From contig JAFECB010000004.1 in NCBI GenBank assembly GCA_018242365.1, positions 62,001-126,000 on the forward strand: a stretch of 64,000 nucleotides of DNA. Direction: 5' to 3'. The notes beneath the pieces are model-generated. The model saw nothing but the letters and a program-made list of their open reading frames with translations. It searched no databases and was not told the DNA's origin. The DNA is from Pseudomonadota bacterium. Its GTDB lineage: Bacteria > Pseudomonadota > Gammaproteobacteria > Xanthomonadales > Xanthomonadaceae. A program made the position numbers and the translations under genes. Shown here piece by piece: positions 46,767 through 56,893 of the stretch; within the stretch, counting starts at the first letter, position 1, and every line of letters begins with the position of its first letter.

Positions 46767-47483
46767 TCAGAACATCGTGAAGATGCCGAGGATCGGCATG
46801 GCCTGCAGGAACTTGCGCATCGCCGACTTGCTGCCCGATTCCTCGACCACAACGATGTCATCGCCATACAGCTGCGGATCATCGATGGTGCCGTTGCGCA
46901 GCATCCGGATGTCGTAGGCAGCCGCCATCCTGCGCCCGTTGACCTGGCGCATGATCACGATGCCACGCGGGTCCGCCTTCGCCTCATCCACACCACCGGC
47001 AAGCGCAAGCGCCTGCAGCAGGGTGATCTTGCCGGTGATCGGGAAGATGCCCGGATGTCCAAGCGCCCCCTCCAGGGTGACCTTCTGGCTGGAGAACTCC
47101 TTGACGAACACGCTGACTTGCGGGTTCTGCAGGTAGTTCGCCGAGTACAGCTGCTTCAACTCGGCCTCGAGTTGCTGGGTAGTGCGCCCGCCTGCATTCA
47201 CGGTACCGATCAGCGGAAGCGAAATCTGACCCTTGGCGTTGACGCGCACGTCCTTGCTCAAGGCATCCACGCCGAACACGCTGATCGTCAGCATGTCCAT
47301 CGCACCGATGTGGTAATCGGTTGCCTCCTGGAATGCCTGTTCCATGTTGTTGGAATCCGGCGGCGGCAAGGGCGCGGCCCCGGCACCGGCACGCGGAATG
47401 CCGTGCGTGCTTCCGCCGCTTGCGCAGGCAGTCAACATCAAGCTCAACACCAACATCAGGCAAATCAATGGAAAGCGCCGCAT
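46767..47483 (-). CDS. Polysaccharide export lipoprotein (Wza/GumB family)
   Basis: Outer-membrane export protein of 238 residues with lipobox LMLTAC, a Poly_export domain (DYHIGAMDMLTISVFGV, KGQISLPLIGTVNAGGRT) and one SLBB domain (VTLEGALGHPGIFPITGKIT). It is shorter than Wza and close to GumB in size. A GAGG ribosome site precedes the ATG at 47483. It is first in a minus-strand operon with the Wzc-like kinase 36 bases on. Confidence 0.93.
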   Translation of the reverse strand: MRRFPLICLMLVLSLMLTACASGGSTHGIPRAGAGAAPLPPPDSNNMEQAFQEATDYHIGAMDMLTISVFGVDALSKDVRVNAKGQISLPLIGTVNAGGRTTQQLEAELKQLYSANYLQNPQVSVFVKEFSSQKVTLEGALGHPGIFPITGKITLLQALALAGGVDEAKADPRGIVIMRQVNGRRMAAAYDIRMLRNGTIDDPQLYGDDIVVVEESGSKSAMRKFLQAMPILGIFTMF

Positions 47484-47578
47484 ATGCGATCCTCGTCCCT
47501 GGACACGCAATTATGCCGTGCGTCACACACAACGCAAGCAATGCCTGTTAGAGGCCGTGTAATCTCGCCCCGGACCTG

Positions 47579-47606
47579 TTGCCGCGCACGCGCGTTGCTG
47601 TAGAAT
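47579..47606 (+). promoter_or_regulatory. Promoter of tRNA-Val(CAC)
   Basis: TTGCCG (47579-47584) and TAGAAT (47601-47606) with a 16-base spacer, 12 bases before the tRNA. Confidence 0.6.
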
Positions 47607-47618
47607 GCGCGCCTCACC

Positions 47619-47693
47619 GGGCGGTTAGCTCAGCGGTAGAGCATTGCCTTCACACGGCAAGGGTCGCAGGTTCGAACCCTGCACCGCCCACCA
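47619..47693 (+). tRNA. tRNA-Val (anticodon CAC)
   Basis: A 75-base cloverleaf with encoded CCA. Acceptor GGGCGGT/ACCGCCC, anticodon stem TTGCC with loop TTCACAC (CAC), T-arm with GGTTCGAACC. It shares acceptor, D-arm and discriminator with tRNA-Val(GAC) at 14266; the anticodon arm and T-stem differ. Confidence 0.96.
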
Positions 47694-47701
47694 GACGAAT
47701 C

Positions 47702-47722
47702 AACGGCTTCGGCCGTTTTTTT
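47702..47722 (+). terminator. Rho-independent terminator of tRNA-Val(CAC)
   Basis: AACGGC and GCCGTT pair around a TTCG tetraloop and run into seven T residues. Confidence 0.88.
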
Positions 47723-47801
47723 GTGCCCGCTTTTCGTCGAAACCGGCCTCTGCACGCAGCGCGCTACGCCCGGAATTGACCATTGGCGGGCTTCATCTGC
47801 C

Positions 47802-49214
47802 TCAGCCAACCACCCTGTAACAAGGCTGGTAGTCACCGGAAATCTTCATCCGACGCTGTTCGACGAAGGCGCGCAGCAGCGCATCGAGGGCGCGCATGAT
47901 GTCGGCATCACCGTGGATTTCGAAAGGCCCCTGTGCTTCGATCCTGCGCATCGCCGCTTCCTTGACATTGCCGGCGACGATCCCCGAGAACGCGCGGCGC
48001 AGGTCGGCCGCCAGCTCGTGCGGCTTGCGGCCGTGGTGGAGGTCGAGGCTGGCCATCAATGCGTGGGTCGGCACGAACGGTTGCTGGAACGCCAGCGGCA
48101 CCTCCAGTCCCCAGTTGAAGAAGAACGAATCGCGTTGGGCCACGCGCTGCTCCTTCACCTTGTGGATGCCGGCCCCCATGCGTTTGGCCACCTGCACGGG
48201 ATCGGCCACGATGATTTCGTAGCGGCTGGCCGCGTCGTCGCCCAGGGTCAGGCGGATGAATTTGTCGATCTGCTCGAAGTACGGCGCGGCACTGGCTGGC
48301 CCGGTCAGGATCAGCGGAAAACGCAGATGCGCATTTTCCTCGCGCAGCAGGATGCCCAGCAGATAGAGGATCTCTTCGGCGGTGCCGACGCCGCCGGGAA
48401 ACACGATGATGCCGTGGCCCATGCGGACGAAGGCTTCGAGGCGCTTCTCGATGTCCGGCATGATCACCAGGTGATTGACGATCGGGTTCGGCGATTCGGC
48501 GGCGATGATCCCCGGCTCGGTGATGCCGATGTAACGGGCGCGACGACGACGCTGCTTGGCATGGGCAATCGTCGCCCCCTTCATCGGCCCCTTCATCGCC
48601 CCCGGGCCGCAGCCGGTGCAGATGTCCAGCCCGCGCAGGCCCAGCTCATAACCGACCTGCTTGGTGTACTTGTATTCCTCCTGCCCGATCGAATGCCCGC
48701 CCCAGCACACCACCAGGTTGGGATCGGCCGGGTGCAGCACGCGCGCATTGCGCAGCAACCGGAACACGGCATCGGTGATCCCGGACGAGGACGTCAGTTC
48801 TTCATCGTCACGCAGGTCGATGGCGGTGAAGGCGAGATCACGCACCACCGCGAACAACAGGTCGGCCACACCGGCAATGACCTGTCCATCGACGAACGCC
48901 ATCGCTGGCGCATTCTTCAGTTCGATGCGGACGCCGCGATCCTGCTGGCGCACCTCGATGTCGAAATCCGGGTACAGCTCCTGCGCCGCGCGCGGGTCGT
49001 CGGAGGCGCTGCCCGATGTCAACACCGCCAGCGCACAGCAGCGCAGCAGCTCATGCAGGCCACCGCTGGAGGCATCGCGCAGACGCGCGACTTCCTCGCG
49101 CGAAAGAACGTCCAGCGCGCCCTTGGGGTAGATGTGGGTGGAGACGGTGGGGAGGACGGAGGTGGTGGATGGCGTGGCAGCGTCTTGAGCAGCGGATGTC
49201 GATTCGTGATTCAT
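47802..49214 (-). CDS. ppnN: Nucleotide 5'-monophosphate nucleosidase (LOG family)
   Basis: Cytosolic enzyme that cleaves nucleoside monophosphates into base and ribose-5-phosphate; in E. coli PpnN is activated by (p)ppGpp. The 470 residues include an N-terminal regulatory domain (THIYPKGALDVLSREEVARL) and the LOG/Rossmann core with GGHSIGQEEY, TGCGPGAMKGPMKG and the phosphate-binding FPGGVGTAEEI. Length matches the E. coli protein rather than short LOG proteins. Monocistronic. Confidence 0.93.
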   Translation of the reverse strand: MNHESTSAAQDAATPSTTSVLPTVSTHIYPKGALDVLSREEVARLRDASSGGLHELLRCCALAVLTSGSASDDPRAAQELYPDFDIEVRQQDRGVRIELKNAPAMAFVDGQVIAGVADLLFAVVRDLAFTAIDLRDDEELTSSSGITDAVFRLLRNARVLHPADPNLVVCWGGHSIGQEEYKYTKQVGYELGLRGLDICTGCGPGAMKGPMKGATIAHAKQRRRRARYIGITEPGIIAAESPNPIVNHLVIMPDIEKRLEAFVRMGHGIIVFPGGVGTAEEILYLLGILLREENAHLRFPLILTGPASAAPYFEQIDKFIRLTLGDDAASRYEIIVADPVQVAKRMGAGIHKVKEQRVAQRDSFFFNWGLEVPLAFQQPFVPTHALMASLDLHHGRKPHELAADLRRAFSGIVAGNVKEAAMRRIEAQGPFEIHGDADIMRALDALLRAFVEQRRMKISGDYQPCYRVVG

Positions 49215-49320
49215 GCGGGAAGTCTAGCGCACTGACAGGGATCATCGACGGACTTCCAGACACCGTAATGTCCAGCCAGACCTTGCGCGCATGTCGTGTC
49301 CGCGCCGGCGCTGCACAAAC

Positions 49321-49350
49321 AGAACGGCCCGGATCACTCCGGGCCGTTCT
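49321..49350 (-). terminator. Terminator of the Oar-like receptor gene
   Basis: A perfect 13-base-pair stem (AGAACGGCCCGGA / TCCGGGCCGTTCT) with a 4-base loop, 22 bases past the receptor stop, followed on the minus strand by a short T-rich tract (GTTTGT). Confidence 0.75.
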
Positions 49351-49372
49351 GGCATCACGTGATTGCGCCGGA

Positions 49373-52300
49373 TCAGAACGTGTAACGCAGGGTCACGCGC
49401 ATGGCCCAGCGTTGCGACGGGTTGAACGACTCGTTCACGTTGAGATCATCAGGCTGGTAAACGCCACCCTTGTTGTACAGGGAATTGGAAATATCGTAAA
49501 TGTACTTCCCGATATCCGCCGAGGTGCAGGTCGCGTTGACCACGGTGCAAACGCCCGCGTAATTCGCCAACTGGCGAACCAACGGGAAATCGGCGCGGTA
49601 TTCGACGCCCCACTTCTTGTTGAGCAGGTTCAGGAAGTTGAAGACGTCGAAGCGAACTTCGCCCTTGTGCCCGGCCATGAAACCCGGGATTTCCTGGGAG
49701 AAGCTCAAGTCCAGCTGGTTGACCCAGGGTGCACGTGCATGGTTGCGTCCGAAGATGTTGCCTCGACTTCCACGCAGGCTGGAATCACCGTTGACATACT
49801 CCCAGAACGAACCCGCCATCGCGGCCGAGGTCGGGTTCGCCCAGACGATGTCGCCCGGGCCATCCGGCACATAGGCGAGGGAACGCGAACTCAAGTTGAT
49901 GCCCTGCGCATCGTTGCCGAATACCCAGCTGTACGGCGAACCGCTATGACCGTCGAAAATGGCGGAAACACGGGTCGAGTAGTCGCCAAAGAAATTGTGT
50001 TGCCAGCTCAGGCGGGCCAGCACGCGATTGGGAATCGCATAGTTCGAACGCCCGACTTCCTCGTCGCCCGGGTTGACGAACGCACGGTACTGGTAGCTGC
50101 TGTAAGCAACGCTGGAGGTGCCGGGATTGACGTCCGTCGCGCGTGAATGGGTATAGGAGAACGACCCGCTCCAGGTGCCGTTGAAGGGCTTCTTCAAGGA
50201 CAGGGTGAGGTTGTCGGAACCGCCGTGGCTCGTGTTGCTCAACAGGATGGTGTTGCTGAACGAGGGATTGCGGTTCCAGAACGTGGTGTTGCTGCTGCCC
50301 GGCGCCGAGTACGGGTTCTTGGCATAGCTGTATCGACCGTCAGGCAGGGTACCGGTGGGTGCACCCATGTTGATGTCGGAGTAGCGGATGCCATTGATGA
50401 CGGAGAGATGCTGGTATTCGGCAGTGGCAATCAAGCCCCACCACGGCAGCTCATGGTCCACGGCAAGCGTGAACTTCGCCACCGTCGGCAGCTTGAAATC
50501 AGGATCGACGACATTGACCGTCATCGACGATGTACCCAGACCCGGCGGCGTCAGCACCCCACCCGGAATATTCTGATTGTCCCCGTCAGGGCTGAACAAT
50601 GGGTCGGTCGGCAAGCGGTAGTGGTTGATGTTCCAGGTCGCCACCGCGACGCCGTTGTTGGAATATGGGTTGGCGACCCACACGGCCGGCGTGTTGGACA
50701 TGAACATGCCGGCACCGCCACGCAACTGGGTCGGGCGCTCGGTATCGAAGCTGTAGTTGAACGAGAAGCGCGGCTGCAGGATGCCGCTGTCGATCGTGGT
50801 GGCGTTGGTAAAGCCGAAACCACCGATCGCAGCATTCGGGTTGCCCGGATTGTTGCGCAAACCGCAAGGGCCGAGGTTACCCAGCGTCCCCGGAGCAGCC
50901 GCGAAGCAAGGGTTGTAGGTCGGTGCGGTGTTCACCCGTGGCATGTCATAGCGCAGGCCAAACTGGACTGACAGGCGATCCGTCGCCTGCCACGTATCCT
51001 GGATGAAGAAGCCGTACTGCTTCAGCTTGAAGCGTGCAGCGACGTTGTCCAGCGAGTAGCCCGGAGCCGGCTGTGCCAACTGGTACTGACGCCAATTGCC
51101 GGATGCGAAATCGGCAATCGAATTGAACACATACGCGCCGTTGTAGCGCTGCAGGAACAGGTTGTAGTAATCGTCGGACTGGTAGTCCATACCGGCCTTG
51201 ATCACGTGGTCACCCGCGTACCAAGTCCCCGCGAAATAGGCATTCCACGTGTTGACGCCGAGGATGTTTGCCTGGCTGGAGTATTCCGTGCCAAGACGAA
51301 CCTGGGTGCCACTGTCGGTACCGTTCAGGCGAACGGAGATTTCCGGCTGATACCCGCCAACCAAGGGGCCACGAGTCTGGTCGAACTGGCTGTAGCCAAC
51401 CGAAAACTCGGTCGAGAAATTCTCGGTCCAGTCGTCATACAGGCTGAAGGTGTAGCTGGTCGTCTTCTTGTCGAACACATACCAGTTGCTCGACAGGGTC
51501 AACAGGCTTGCGCTGCTGTTGGTAATGATCGGCTCGACTTCGGTCGTGCGGTTCCAGCGGAAGCTGGCGCGGTGGAAATCATTGATGTTCCAGTCCAGCT
51601 TGACCAAGGCGCGCTTGGATTCGATGTCCGTGCTGGCCGAGTGGGTATCACCGGGATCCATGCCATAGGACGTTGCGACCGCGATGATCTGGTCCAACTG
51701 CGCCTGGGTCAGGCCATTCACGCGCGAGGCTGCGTTGGAATCCGAAGCGCCCCAGAGTGAGCCGGGCGAGGTCTTCTTGCCTTCTTCATAGGACAGGAAG
51801 AAGAACAGCTTGTCCTTGACGATCGGGCCACCCAAGGTCACGCCCAGCGTGGTGTCCCGACCATAGCCTGTCCAGTCGGTCAAATAGCTGCGATTGTTCC
51901 CGCCCCGGCCAATCATGCCGTCGGCATCCTGGAACACGTAGTACAGCGAGCCGTGGAAGTCATTGGTGCCGGACTTGGTCACCGCGTTCACCCACGCACC
52001 CACGCCGCGTCGGGTGGCGACGTCATAGTTGGCGGTGGAGATGTTGTAGCTCTGGATCGCATCCTGCGAGATCGGGGTACCCTTGGTCGGCAGGCCGTTG
52101 TCGTTCAGGCCGAAGGGGTCGCCAGCCTGGATGGTATCGACGGTAATGCTGTTGTAGCGGAAGTTCTGGCCCATGGCCGAGAACGCACCGCGGTCGCGGT
52201 CGGTGACGACGACGTTCGGATCGGTGCGCACCACGTCCTGGATCGAACGATCCGGCGAAGGATTGCGATCCAGATCGGCGCGCGACAGGTTGGTACCCAT

Positions 52301-52726
52301 GCCACGGTTATCGGAGGCGAAAACTCCTGAACTCGCGGCACCCACCACCGTGACCGTGCCCAGCGTGGTTGCCCCCTCGGAATGGAGCTGCGCATTGACG
52401 GTCGCCACCTGGTCCAATCCGAGGAATACATTTTGCTCGGTATCGGTGCCATCGCCTTCCTTGGTCACCGTGACCGTATACGGGCCGCCCACACGCAGGC
52501 CGCGAGCGTTGTAGCGACCGGTTGCGTCGGTGGTGGCGCGACTGACCGTGCCGGATTCGACGTGGGTGATGGTCACCTGTGCGCCCGCAACCGGCTGGCC
52601 GCTGGCATTCGTCACCAAGCCACCGAGGCCGGAAGACGTGCTCTGTGCGAACACGGGGGCCGCGGCGAGCGCGACGATCAGACCCAGTGACAGCCTCGAC
52701 AGCCGGACGCGATGCAGGTGATTCAT
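49373..52726 (-). CDS. Oar-type TonB-dependent outer-membrane receptor
   Basis: Large outer-membrane transporter of 1117 residues. A Sec signal (LGLIVALAAAPVFAQ) is followed by a carboxypeptidase-regulatory-like beta-sandwich (GLVTNASGQPVAGAQVTITH, about 30-115), a plug domain (QDVVRTDPNVVVTDRDRG) and a large barrel ending in Phe (MRVTLRYTF). Oar-type receptors in Xanthomonadaceae likely import peptides or other large nutrients; substrate unknown. The frame is open to 52852, but the ATG at 52726 has a GAGG ribosome site and begins the signal. It is transcribed alone. Confidence 0.93.
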   Translation of the reverse strand: MNHLHRVRLSRLSLGLIVALAAAPVFAQSTSSGLGGLVTNASGQPVAGAQVTITHVESGTVSRATTDATGRYNARGLRVGGPYTVTVTKEGDGTDTEQNVFLGLDQVATVNAQLHSEGATTLGTVTVVGAASSGVFASDNRGMGTNLSRADLDRNPSPDRSIQDVVRTDPNVVVTDRDRGAFSAMGQNFRYNSITVDTIQAGDPFGLNDNGLPTKGTPISQDAIQSYNISTANYDVATRRGVGAWVNAVTKSGTNDFHGSLYYVFQDADGMIGRGGNNRSYLTDWTGYGRDTTLGVTLGGPIVKDKLFFFLSYEEGKKTSPGSLWGASDSNAASRVNGLTQAQLDQIIAVATSYGMDPGDTHSASTDIESKRALVKLDWNINDFHRASFRWNRTTEVEPIITNSSASLLTLSSNWYVFDKKTTSYTFSLYDDWTENFSTEFSVGYSQFDQTRGPLVGGYQPEISVRLNGTDSGTQVRLGTEYSSQANILGVNTWNAYFAGTWYAGDHVIKAGMDYQSDDYYNLFLQRYNGAYVFNSIADFASGNWRQYQLAQPAPGYSLDNVAARFKLKQYGFFIQDTWQATDRLSVQFGLRYDMPRVNTAPTYNPCFAAAPGTLGNLGPCGLRNNPGNPNAAIGGFGFTNATTIDSGILQPRFSFNYSFDTERPTQLRGGAGMFMSNTPAVWVANPYSNNGVAVATWNINHYRLPTDPLFSPDGDNQNIPGGVLTPPGLGTSSMTVNVVDPDFKLPTVAKFTLAVDHELPWWGLIATAEYQHLSVINGIRYSDINMGAPTGTLPDGRYSYAKNPYSAPGSSNTTFWNRNPSFSNTILLSNTSHGGSDNLTLSLKKPFNGTWSGSFSYTHSRATDVNPGTSSVAYSSYQYRAFVNPGDEEVGRSNYAIPNRVLARLSWQHNFFGDYSTRVSAIFDGHSGSPYSWVFGNDAQGINLSSRSLAYVPDGPGDIVWANPTSAAMAGSFWEYVNGDSSLRGSRGNIFGRNHARAPWVNQLDLSFSQEIPGFMAGHKGEVRFDVFNFLNLLNKKWGVEYRADFPLVRQLANYAGVCTVVNATCTSADIGKYIYDISNSLYNKGGVYQPDDLNVNESFNPSQRWAMRVTLRYTF

Positions 52727-53082
52727 GGCATGACCTCTGATTTTTTGGACATTAAAGACAGGTCTCCCGCATGCCGTCGCCTGAAATCGCAGGCTGGCGC
52801 AGCAGGGATGATTCGGAGTGACGCCCCTATGCCGTACGCAGTGGTACGCCATTACGGAAGTTTAACACGGCCTGAAACGTGTAAACGTGCCTTGGGTCAT
52901 GGATACGCTGCTCGGCGAGCCTGAGGTCACGCTTCATGCAGGCATGCTAACCTCTTGAAATGACTGAATTATGACGACCAAGGTCTCGGCGGGCAGGTCG
53001 AATGTATTCCGCCCTCGTCCAACGGTGACGGTCACGGCGGCAGTAGCGAGATGTAACGCTGCTCGTGTCAGCTTCGACGACC
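52727..53082. other. Gene-free leader/promoter region of the Oar-like receptor
   Basis: No supported gene. It holds the receptor's upstream region, including an imperfect inverted repeat (52860-52886) and a weak minus-strand promoter-like pair, TTTACA and TAAACT, inside it with a short 15-base spacer. The remainder, toward marC, shows nothing recognisable. Confidence 0.5.
52860..52886. repeat. Imperfect inverted repeat upstream of the Oar-like receptor
   Basis: GTTTAACACG and CGTGTAAAC (one base missing) flank an 8-base spacer, about 135 bases before the receptor start. It could be a regulator-binding site; no regulator gene is adjacent. Confidence 0.5.
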
Positions 53083-53676
53083 TCAGCCAGCCCCATGCAG
53101 GTAGCTGGCGACGCCATCGAGGAACATCTGCACCGAGATGGCGACGATCACCATGCCCATCAGGCGTTCCATCGCGGTCAGCACGCGCGCGCCCAACAGG
53201 CGTTGCAACCATGGGGCGCACAACAGGATGACTGCGGTGGCAAACCAGGCCATCGCCAGGGCCAGCATCCATTCCCACATCCGGTCCGGCTGCTGCGTTC
53301 CCAGCAACATCACCGCCGCCATCCCGGACGGACCGGCGATCATCGGGATCGCCACAGGCACGATGAACGGTTCGCCGCCAGGCACTTCGCCCATCACCCC
53401 TTCCGGGGTCGGGAAGATCATCCGCAGCCCGATCAGGAACAAGACAATCCCGCCGGCGATCGACACCGACTCCTGCCGCAGGTGCATGAGGTGGAGGATG
53501 TACCGCCCGCCCCACAGGAACAGCAGCAATACCACCAGTGCGATCACCAATTCGCGCACGAGGATGCGGCGCTGGCGCGCAGCCGGAATCCCCTTGAACA
53601 GGCTGAGGATGACCGGGATGTTGCCGAGCGGGTCGAGGATGAAGAACAGCAGCAACGCAGCAGAGGCTATCGTCAT
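53083..53676 (-). CDS. MarC family integral membrane protein
   Basis: Inner-membrane protein of 197 residues with six hydrophobic segments and the MarC-family motifs [34 protein letters not shown] and [17 protein letters not shown]. The family's function is unsettled; the old antibiotic-resistance link was not upheld. Its ATG overlaps the lpxK stop, so it ends the comEC operon. Confidence 0.9.
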   Translation of the reverse strand: MTIASAALLLFFILDPLGNIPVILSLFKGIPAARQRRILVRELVIALVVLLLFLWGGRYILHLMHLRQESVSIAGGIVLFLIGLRMIFPTPEGVMGEVPGGEPFIVPVAIPMIAGPSGMAAVMLLGTQQPDRMWEWMLALAMAWFATAVILLCAPWLQRLLGARVLTAMERLMGMVIVAISVQMFLDGVASYLHGAG

Positions 53677-54701
53677 GGCACCACCTTCGCGAGCAAGGCC
53701 GTCCAGAATGCCTCAGGCAGATGCGCCGTGACCGGCACGGCATGCAGCCCAGGCTGGGTGAAGCCGCGGCATTTCACCGCGTCCTTCTCGGTCATCAGGA
53801 TCGGCAACGCACTGCCGAAGTCGAAATCTTCCGGCACATAAACGTGATGGTCCGGGAAGGCGTGCGGCACCACGCCGATGCCGCGTTCGCGCAGCATCGC
53901 GAAGAAGCGCTCCGGCTCGCCGATTCCGGCCACTGCGTGCACGCGTTGGCCGACAAATGCCGACAACGGAATGCCCCGGCCACCGGCAAGGGGCACGACC
54001 ATGCCGACCTCCAATGACATCGGCCATTCCCGGGCGGGGTCGGCAGTTGCCACGGCCTCCGGCTTCACCACTTCGGTACCTTCCGGCTGACCGAGGTTGA
54101 GCACGCGGAATGCGCAGTCGGCCGCGCGTTCCAGCGGTTCACGCAAGGGGCCTGCGGGCATCAAGCGGCCATTGCCGTAGCGACGGCGCACGTCCTGCAC
54201 TTCGATTTCGATATCGCGGGAAAGTCGGTAGTGCTGCAAGCCGTCATCGCAGACCACCACATTGCAACCTGCTTCGGCCAACGCCTTGGCCGCCGCCACG
54301 CGATCGACATCGACGCGGACCTTCGTGCTGGTACGAAGTGCAATCAATAGTGGTTCATCGCCCACCTCGACTGGACTGGAACCTGCCTCGACCCAACGCG
54401 GTGTTTGCAGATCCGTGCGGCCGTGGCCACGACTGGCGACACCCGGCACGAGGCCCGCCTGCCGCAGCCGCTCGACCAGTGCGATGGTCAACGGGGTCTT
54501 GCCACTGCCGCCAGCAACGAGATTGCCGATCACGACCACCGGCACGCCAGGATGCGTGCGCTTGCGCAGGCCGTGCCGGTAACAGAAACGGCGCAAGGCG
54601 GTCGCAGCCGCATACACCGGCGTCAGTAATCGTGCCCACAACGGAACAGGGCTGCCATCGAACCACCAGGGCGGTGTCTGCCGGGACGGTGCACGGCTCA
54701 C
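53673..54701 (-). CDS. lpxK: Tetraacyldisaccharide 4'-kinase
   Basis: Membrane-associated P-loop kinase that phosphorylates the lipid A disaccharide precursor. The 342 residues contain the N-terminal amphipathic segment ([20 protein letters not shown]) and [19 protein letters not shown]. The GTG start overlaps the msbA stop (GTGA). Pairing with the lipid A flippase msbA is conserved. Confidence 0.96.
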   Translation of the reverse strand: MSRAPSRQTPPWWFDGSPVPLWARLLTPVYAAATALRRFCYRHGLRKRTHPGVPVVVIGNLVAGGSGKTPLTIALVERLRQAGLVPGVASRGHGRTDLQTPRWVEAGSSPVEVGDEPLLIALRTSTKVRVDVDRVAAAKALAEAGCNVVVCDDGLQHYRLSRDIEIEVQDVRRRYGNGRLMPAGPLREPLERAADCAFRVLNLGQPEGTEVVKPEAVATADPAREWPMSLEVGMVVPLAGGRGIPLSAFVGQRVHAVAGIGEPERFFAMLRERGIGVVPHAFPDHHVYVPEDFDFGSALPILMTEKDAVKCRGFTQPGLHAVPVTAHLPEAFWTALLAKVVP

Positions 54702-56449
54702 GCGCCGCTCTCACGGAATTGCATGCGGTGCAGCTGGGCGTAGATGCCATCCCTGGCCAGCAATTCGGCATGGCTACCCTGCTCCGCGATCCGGCCCTCA
54801 TCGAGGACGAGGATCTGGTCGGCGTGCTCCACCGTCGATAGCCGATGCGCGACCACCAGGGTGGTGCGATCCGGCATCAATTGCGTCAGCGCTTCCTGCA
54901 CCAGTCGTTCGGAGGCGTTGTCGAGGGCGGCGGTCGCTTCATCGAGGATCAGGATTGGCGCATCCTTGAGGACCGCGCGTGCGATCGCCAGCCGCTGCCG
55001 CTGGCCACCCGAAAGCGCCCCACCCTTGGTACCGACTTGCGAGGCCATGCCCTCGGGCAAACGCTCGACGAATTCCATTGCATTGGCCGCGCGAACCGCC
55101 TGCGCCACTGCCGCCGTATCCGCCTCGCGCAACTCGCCATAGGCCACGTTTGCGGCGACGCTGCCGTCGAACAGCATGACTTGCTGGCCGACCATGGCGA
55201 TCTGCCGGCGCAGGTCAGCGAGGCGATACTCGGACAACGGGTGCCCATCGAGCAGGACCTGGCCTTCCCCCGGCTCGTAGAAGCGCGGAATCAGCTTGAC
55301 CAGCGAGGACTTGCCGCTGCCGGAGCGACCGACCAGTGCGGTGACGGTGCCCGGCCTTGCGGTAAAGCTGATGCCATCCAGCGCCGGTGTCTCCCGCCCT
55401 TCGTACTGCATCCGCACGTCGCGGAATTCGATCAGGCCGGCGCTGCGGTCGAGCGGACGGGTGCCGGCATCCACTTCATCGGGAGCATCGAGGATCACGA
55501 ACAGGCGCTCCGCCGAGGCAATGCCACGATGGAGCATGCCCTGCACATTGGTGAGCTGCTTGAGTGCCGGGATGATCGCCATCATCGACATCATCAGCTG
55601 CACGAAGCCACCGGCGCTCAAGCGCCCCGCGGCCGCTTCGCGCCCCGCCAGCAACAGCAGCACTGCAAGGCAGATCGCGGCAGTGACCTGGACCACGCCG
55701 GAGAACAGCCCGCGCGTGCTTTCGACCTTCAGCGCCAGCTTCAGGTTGTGATTGGCCAGCGCGCCATAGCGCTCCATCTCGGCCTTGCGCGCACCGTAGA
55801 CCTTGACCTCCTGCTGGCCGGACAAGGCTTGATCGGCGGCCTGCATCAGCTGCGCCGAGGTCTCCTGCACGAGGTGACCGTAGCGGCGATAGCGACGGCC
55901 GACCTTGTCCATCATCCACGCCACCAGCGGGCCCAGTAGCAAGACCGCGAGGGTCACCCGCCAGCTCGCGTACAGCATGATCGCGACCATCGCCAGCGCC
56001 TGCAGGGTCTGCTGGATCATGACCTTGCCGGAATCGATCACCGCCTGGGCGAGCTGGTCGCTGTCCGAACCCAACCGCACCAGCATCGACGGCACCGGCT
56101 CGGTGTCGAAGCGCAGCCCGGGCAGGCGCAGATACTTGTCCATCACCGCGACCCGCATGTCGCGGGCGATCCCGCGTGCAGCCTTGGCCATGTTCAGGTC
56201 GGTGGCATAGCCGGCGGCACCACGGACGACGAAGATCGCGATGATCACCAGCGGCAGCCAAAGGCCGAACTGCTGGTTCTTCTGCACGAAGGTTTCATCG
56301 ACCATGGGCTTGGTGAGCCAGGCGAAGGCACCGGCCGCGCCCGCTTCCACCACCATGCTCAGGGCAGCGACAAACAGCACCGGGCGATAGACCCGCGCCA
56401 GCCCGATCAGACGTCGATACACCGCCCACACCGATCCACTCGCACTCAC
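54698..56449 (-). CDS. msbA: Lipid A export ABC transporter MsbA
   Basis: Homodimeric flippase moving lipid A-core across the inner membrane. The 583 residues have six membrane helices and an ATPase domain with Walker A ([15 protein letters not shown]), ABC signature ([15 protein letters not shown]) and Walker B ([14 protein letters not shown]). The frame is open to 56551, but a GTG at 56449 overlaps the exbD-like stop and gives a normal N-terminus. Confidence 0.95.
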   Translation of the reverse strand: MSASGSVWAVYRRLIGLARVYRPVLFVAALSMVVEAGAAGAFAWLTKPMVDETFVQKNQQFGLWLPLVIIAIFVVRGAAGYATDLNMAKAARGIARDMRVAVMDKYLRLPGLRFDTEPVPSMLVRLGSDSDQLAQAVIDSGKVMIQQTLQALAMVAIMLYASWRVTLAVLLLGPLVAWMMDKVGRRYRRYGHLVQETSAQLMQAADQALSGQQEVKVYGARKAEMERYGALANHNLKLALKVESTRGLFSGVVQVTAAICLAVLLLLAGREAAAGRLSAGGFVQLMMSMMAIIPALKQLTNVQGMLHRGIASAERLFVILDAPDEVDAGTRPLDRSAGLIEFRDVRMQYEGRETPALDGISFTARPGTVTALVGRSGSGKSSLVKLIPRFYEPGEGQVLLDGHPLSEYRLADLRRQIAMVGQQVMLFDGSVAANVAYGELREADTAAVAQAVRAANAMEFVERLPEGMASQVGTKGGALSGGQRQRLAIARAVLKDAPILILDEATAALDNASERLVQEALTQLMPDRTTLVVAHRLSTVEHADQILVLDEGRIAEQGSHAELLARDGIYAQLHRMQFRESGA

Positions 56450-56883
56450 TGCGCGCGGCCCTGTGCTTGCACCTGCGGTGTGGTGGCGTTGGCGATCCGG
56501 CGGAACCCGAGTTGCGCCAGCGCTTCGTACGCCGTCACCACGGCCTGCCACGGCGTGCGGGCGTCCGCCCGGATCAACACTACCCGCTCGCGATCGGCAC
56601 CTGCCACGTCCTGCAAGGCCTGCTTCAGGGATTCGACATCGGTCTTCAACACCTCCCGGTCACCGACGAAATAGCGTCCGTCGGCATTGATCAGGATGCC
56701 CAGTGGCTGGCTGGCCGAGGTGGCAGGCTCGCCGCTGGCCTTGGGCAATTCCAGCTTGAGTACCGAACGGGCATCGAAGGTGGTGGTCACGACGAAGAAA
56801 ATCAGCAGGCACAGCACCACATCGATCAACGGGATCAGGTTGATCTCGGGGTTGTCGTCCTCGCGATGGTCGGCGATCCGCAT
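56446..56883 (-). CDS. exbD: ExbD/TolR family biopolymer transport protein
   Basis: A 145-residue inner-membrane protein with one helix containing the proton-path Asp (INLIPLIDVVLCLLIFFVV) and a periplasmic ExbD/TolR domain. With the ExbB-like partner it forms a proton-driven stator that energises outer-membrane processes. In this comEC-msbA context the load is unknown; homologous pairs occur in Xanthomonas and Pseudomonas. No tonB is present here. Confidence 0.92.
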   Translation of the reverse strand: MRIADHREDDNPEINLIPLIDVVLCLLIFFVVTTTFDARSVLKLELPKASGEPATSASQPLGILINADGRYFVGDREVLKTDVESLKQALQDVAGADRERVVLIRADARTPWQAVVTAYEALAQLGFRRIANATTPQVQAQGRAQ

Positions 56884-56893
56884 GCGCCCTGCC

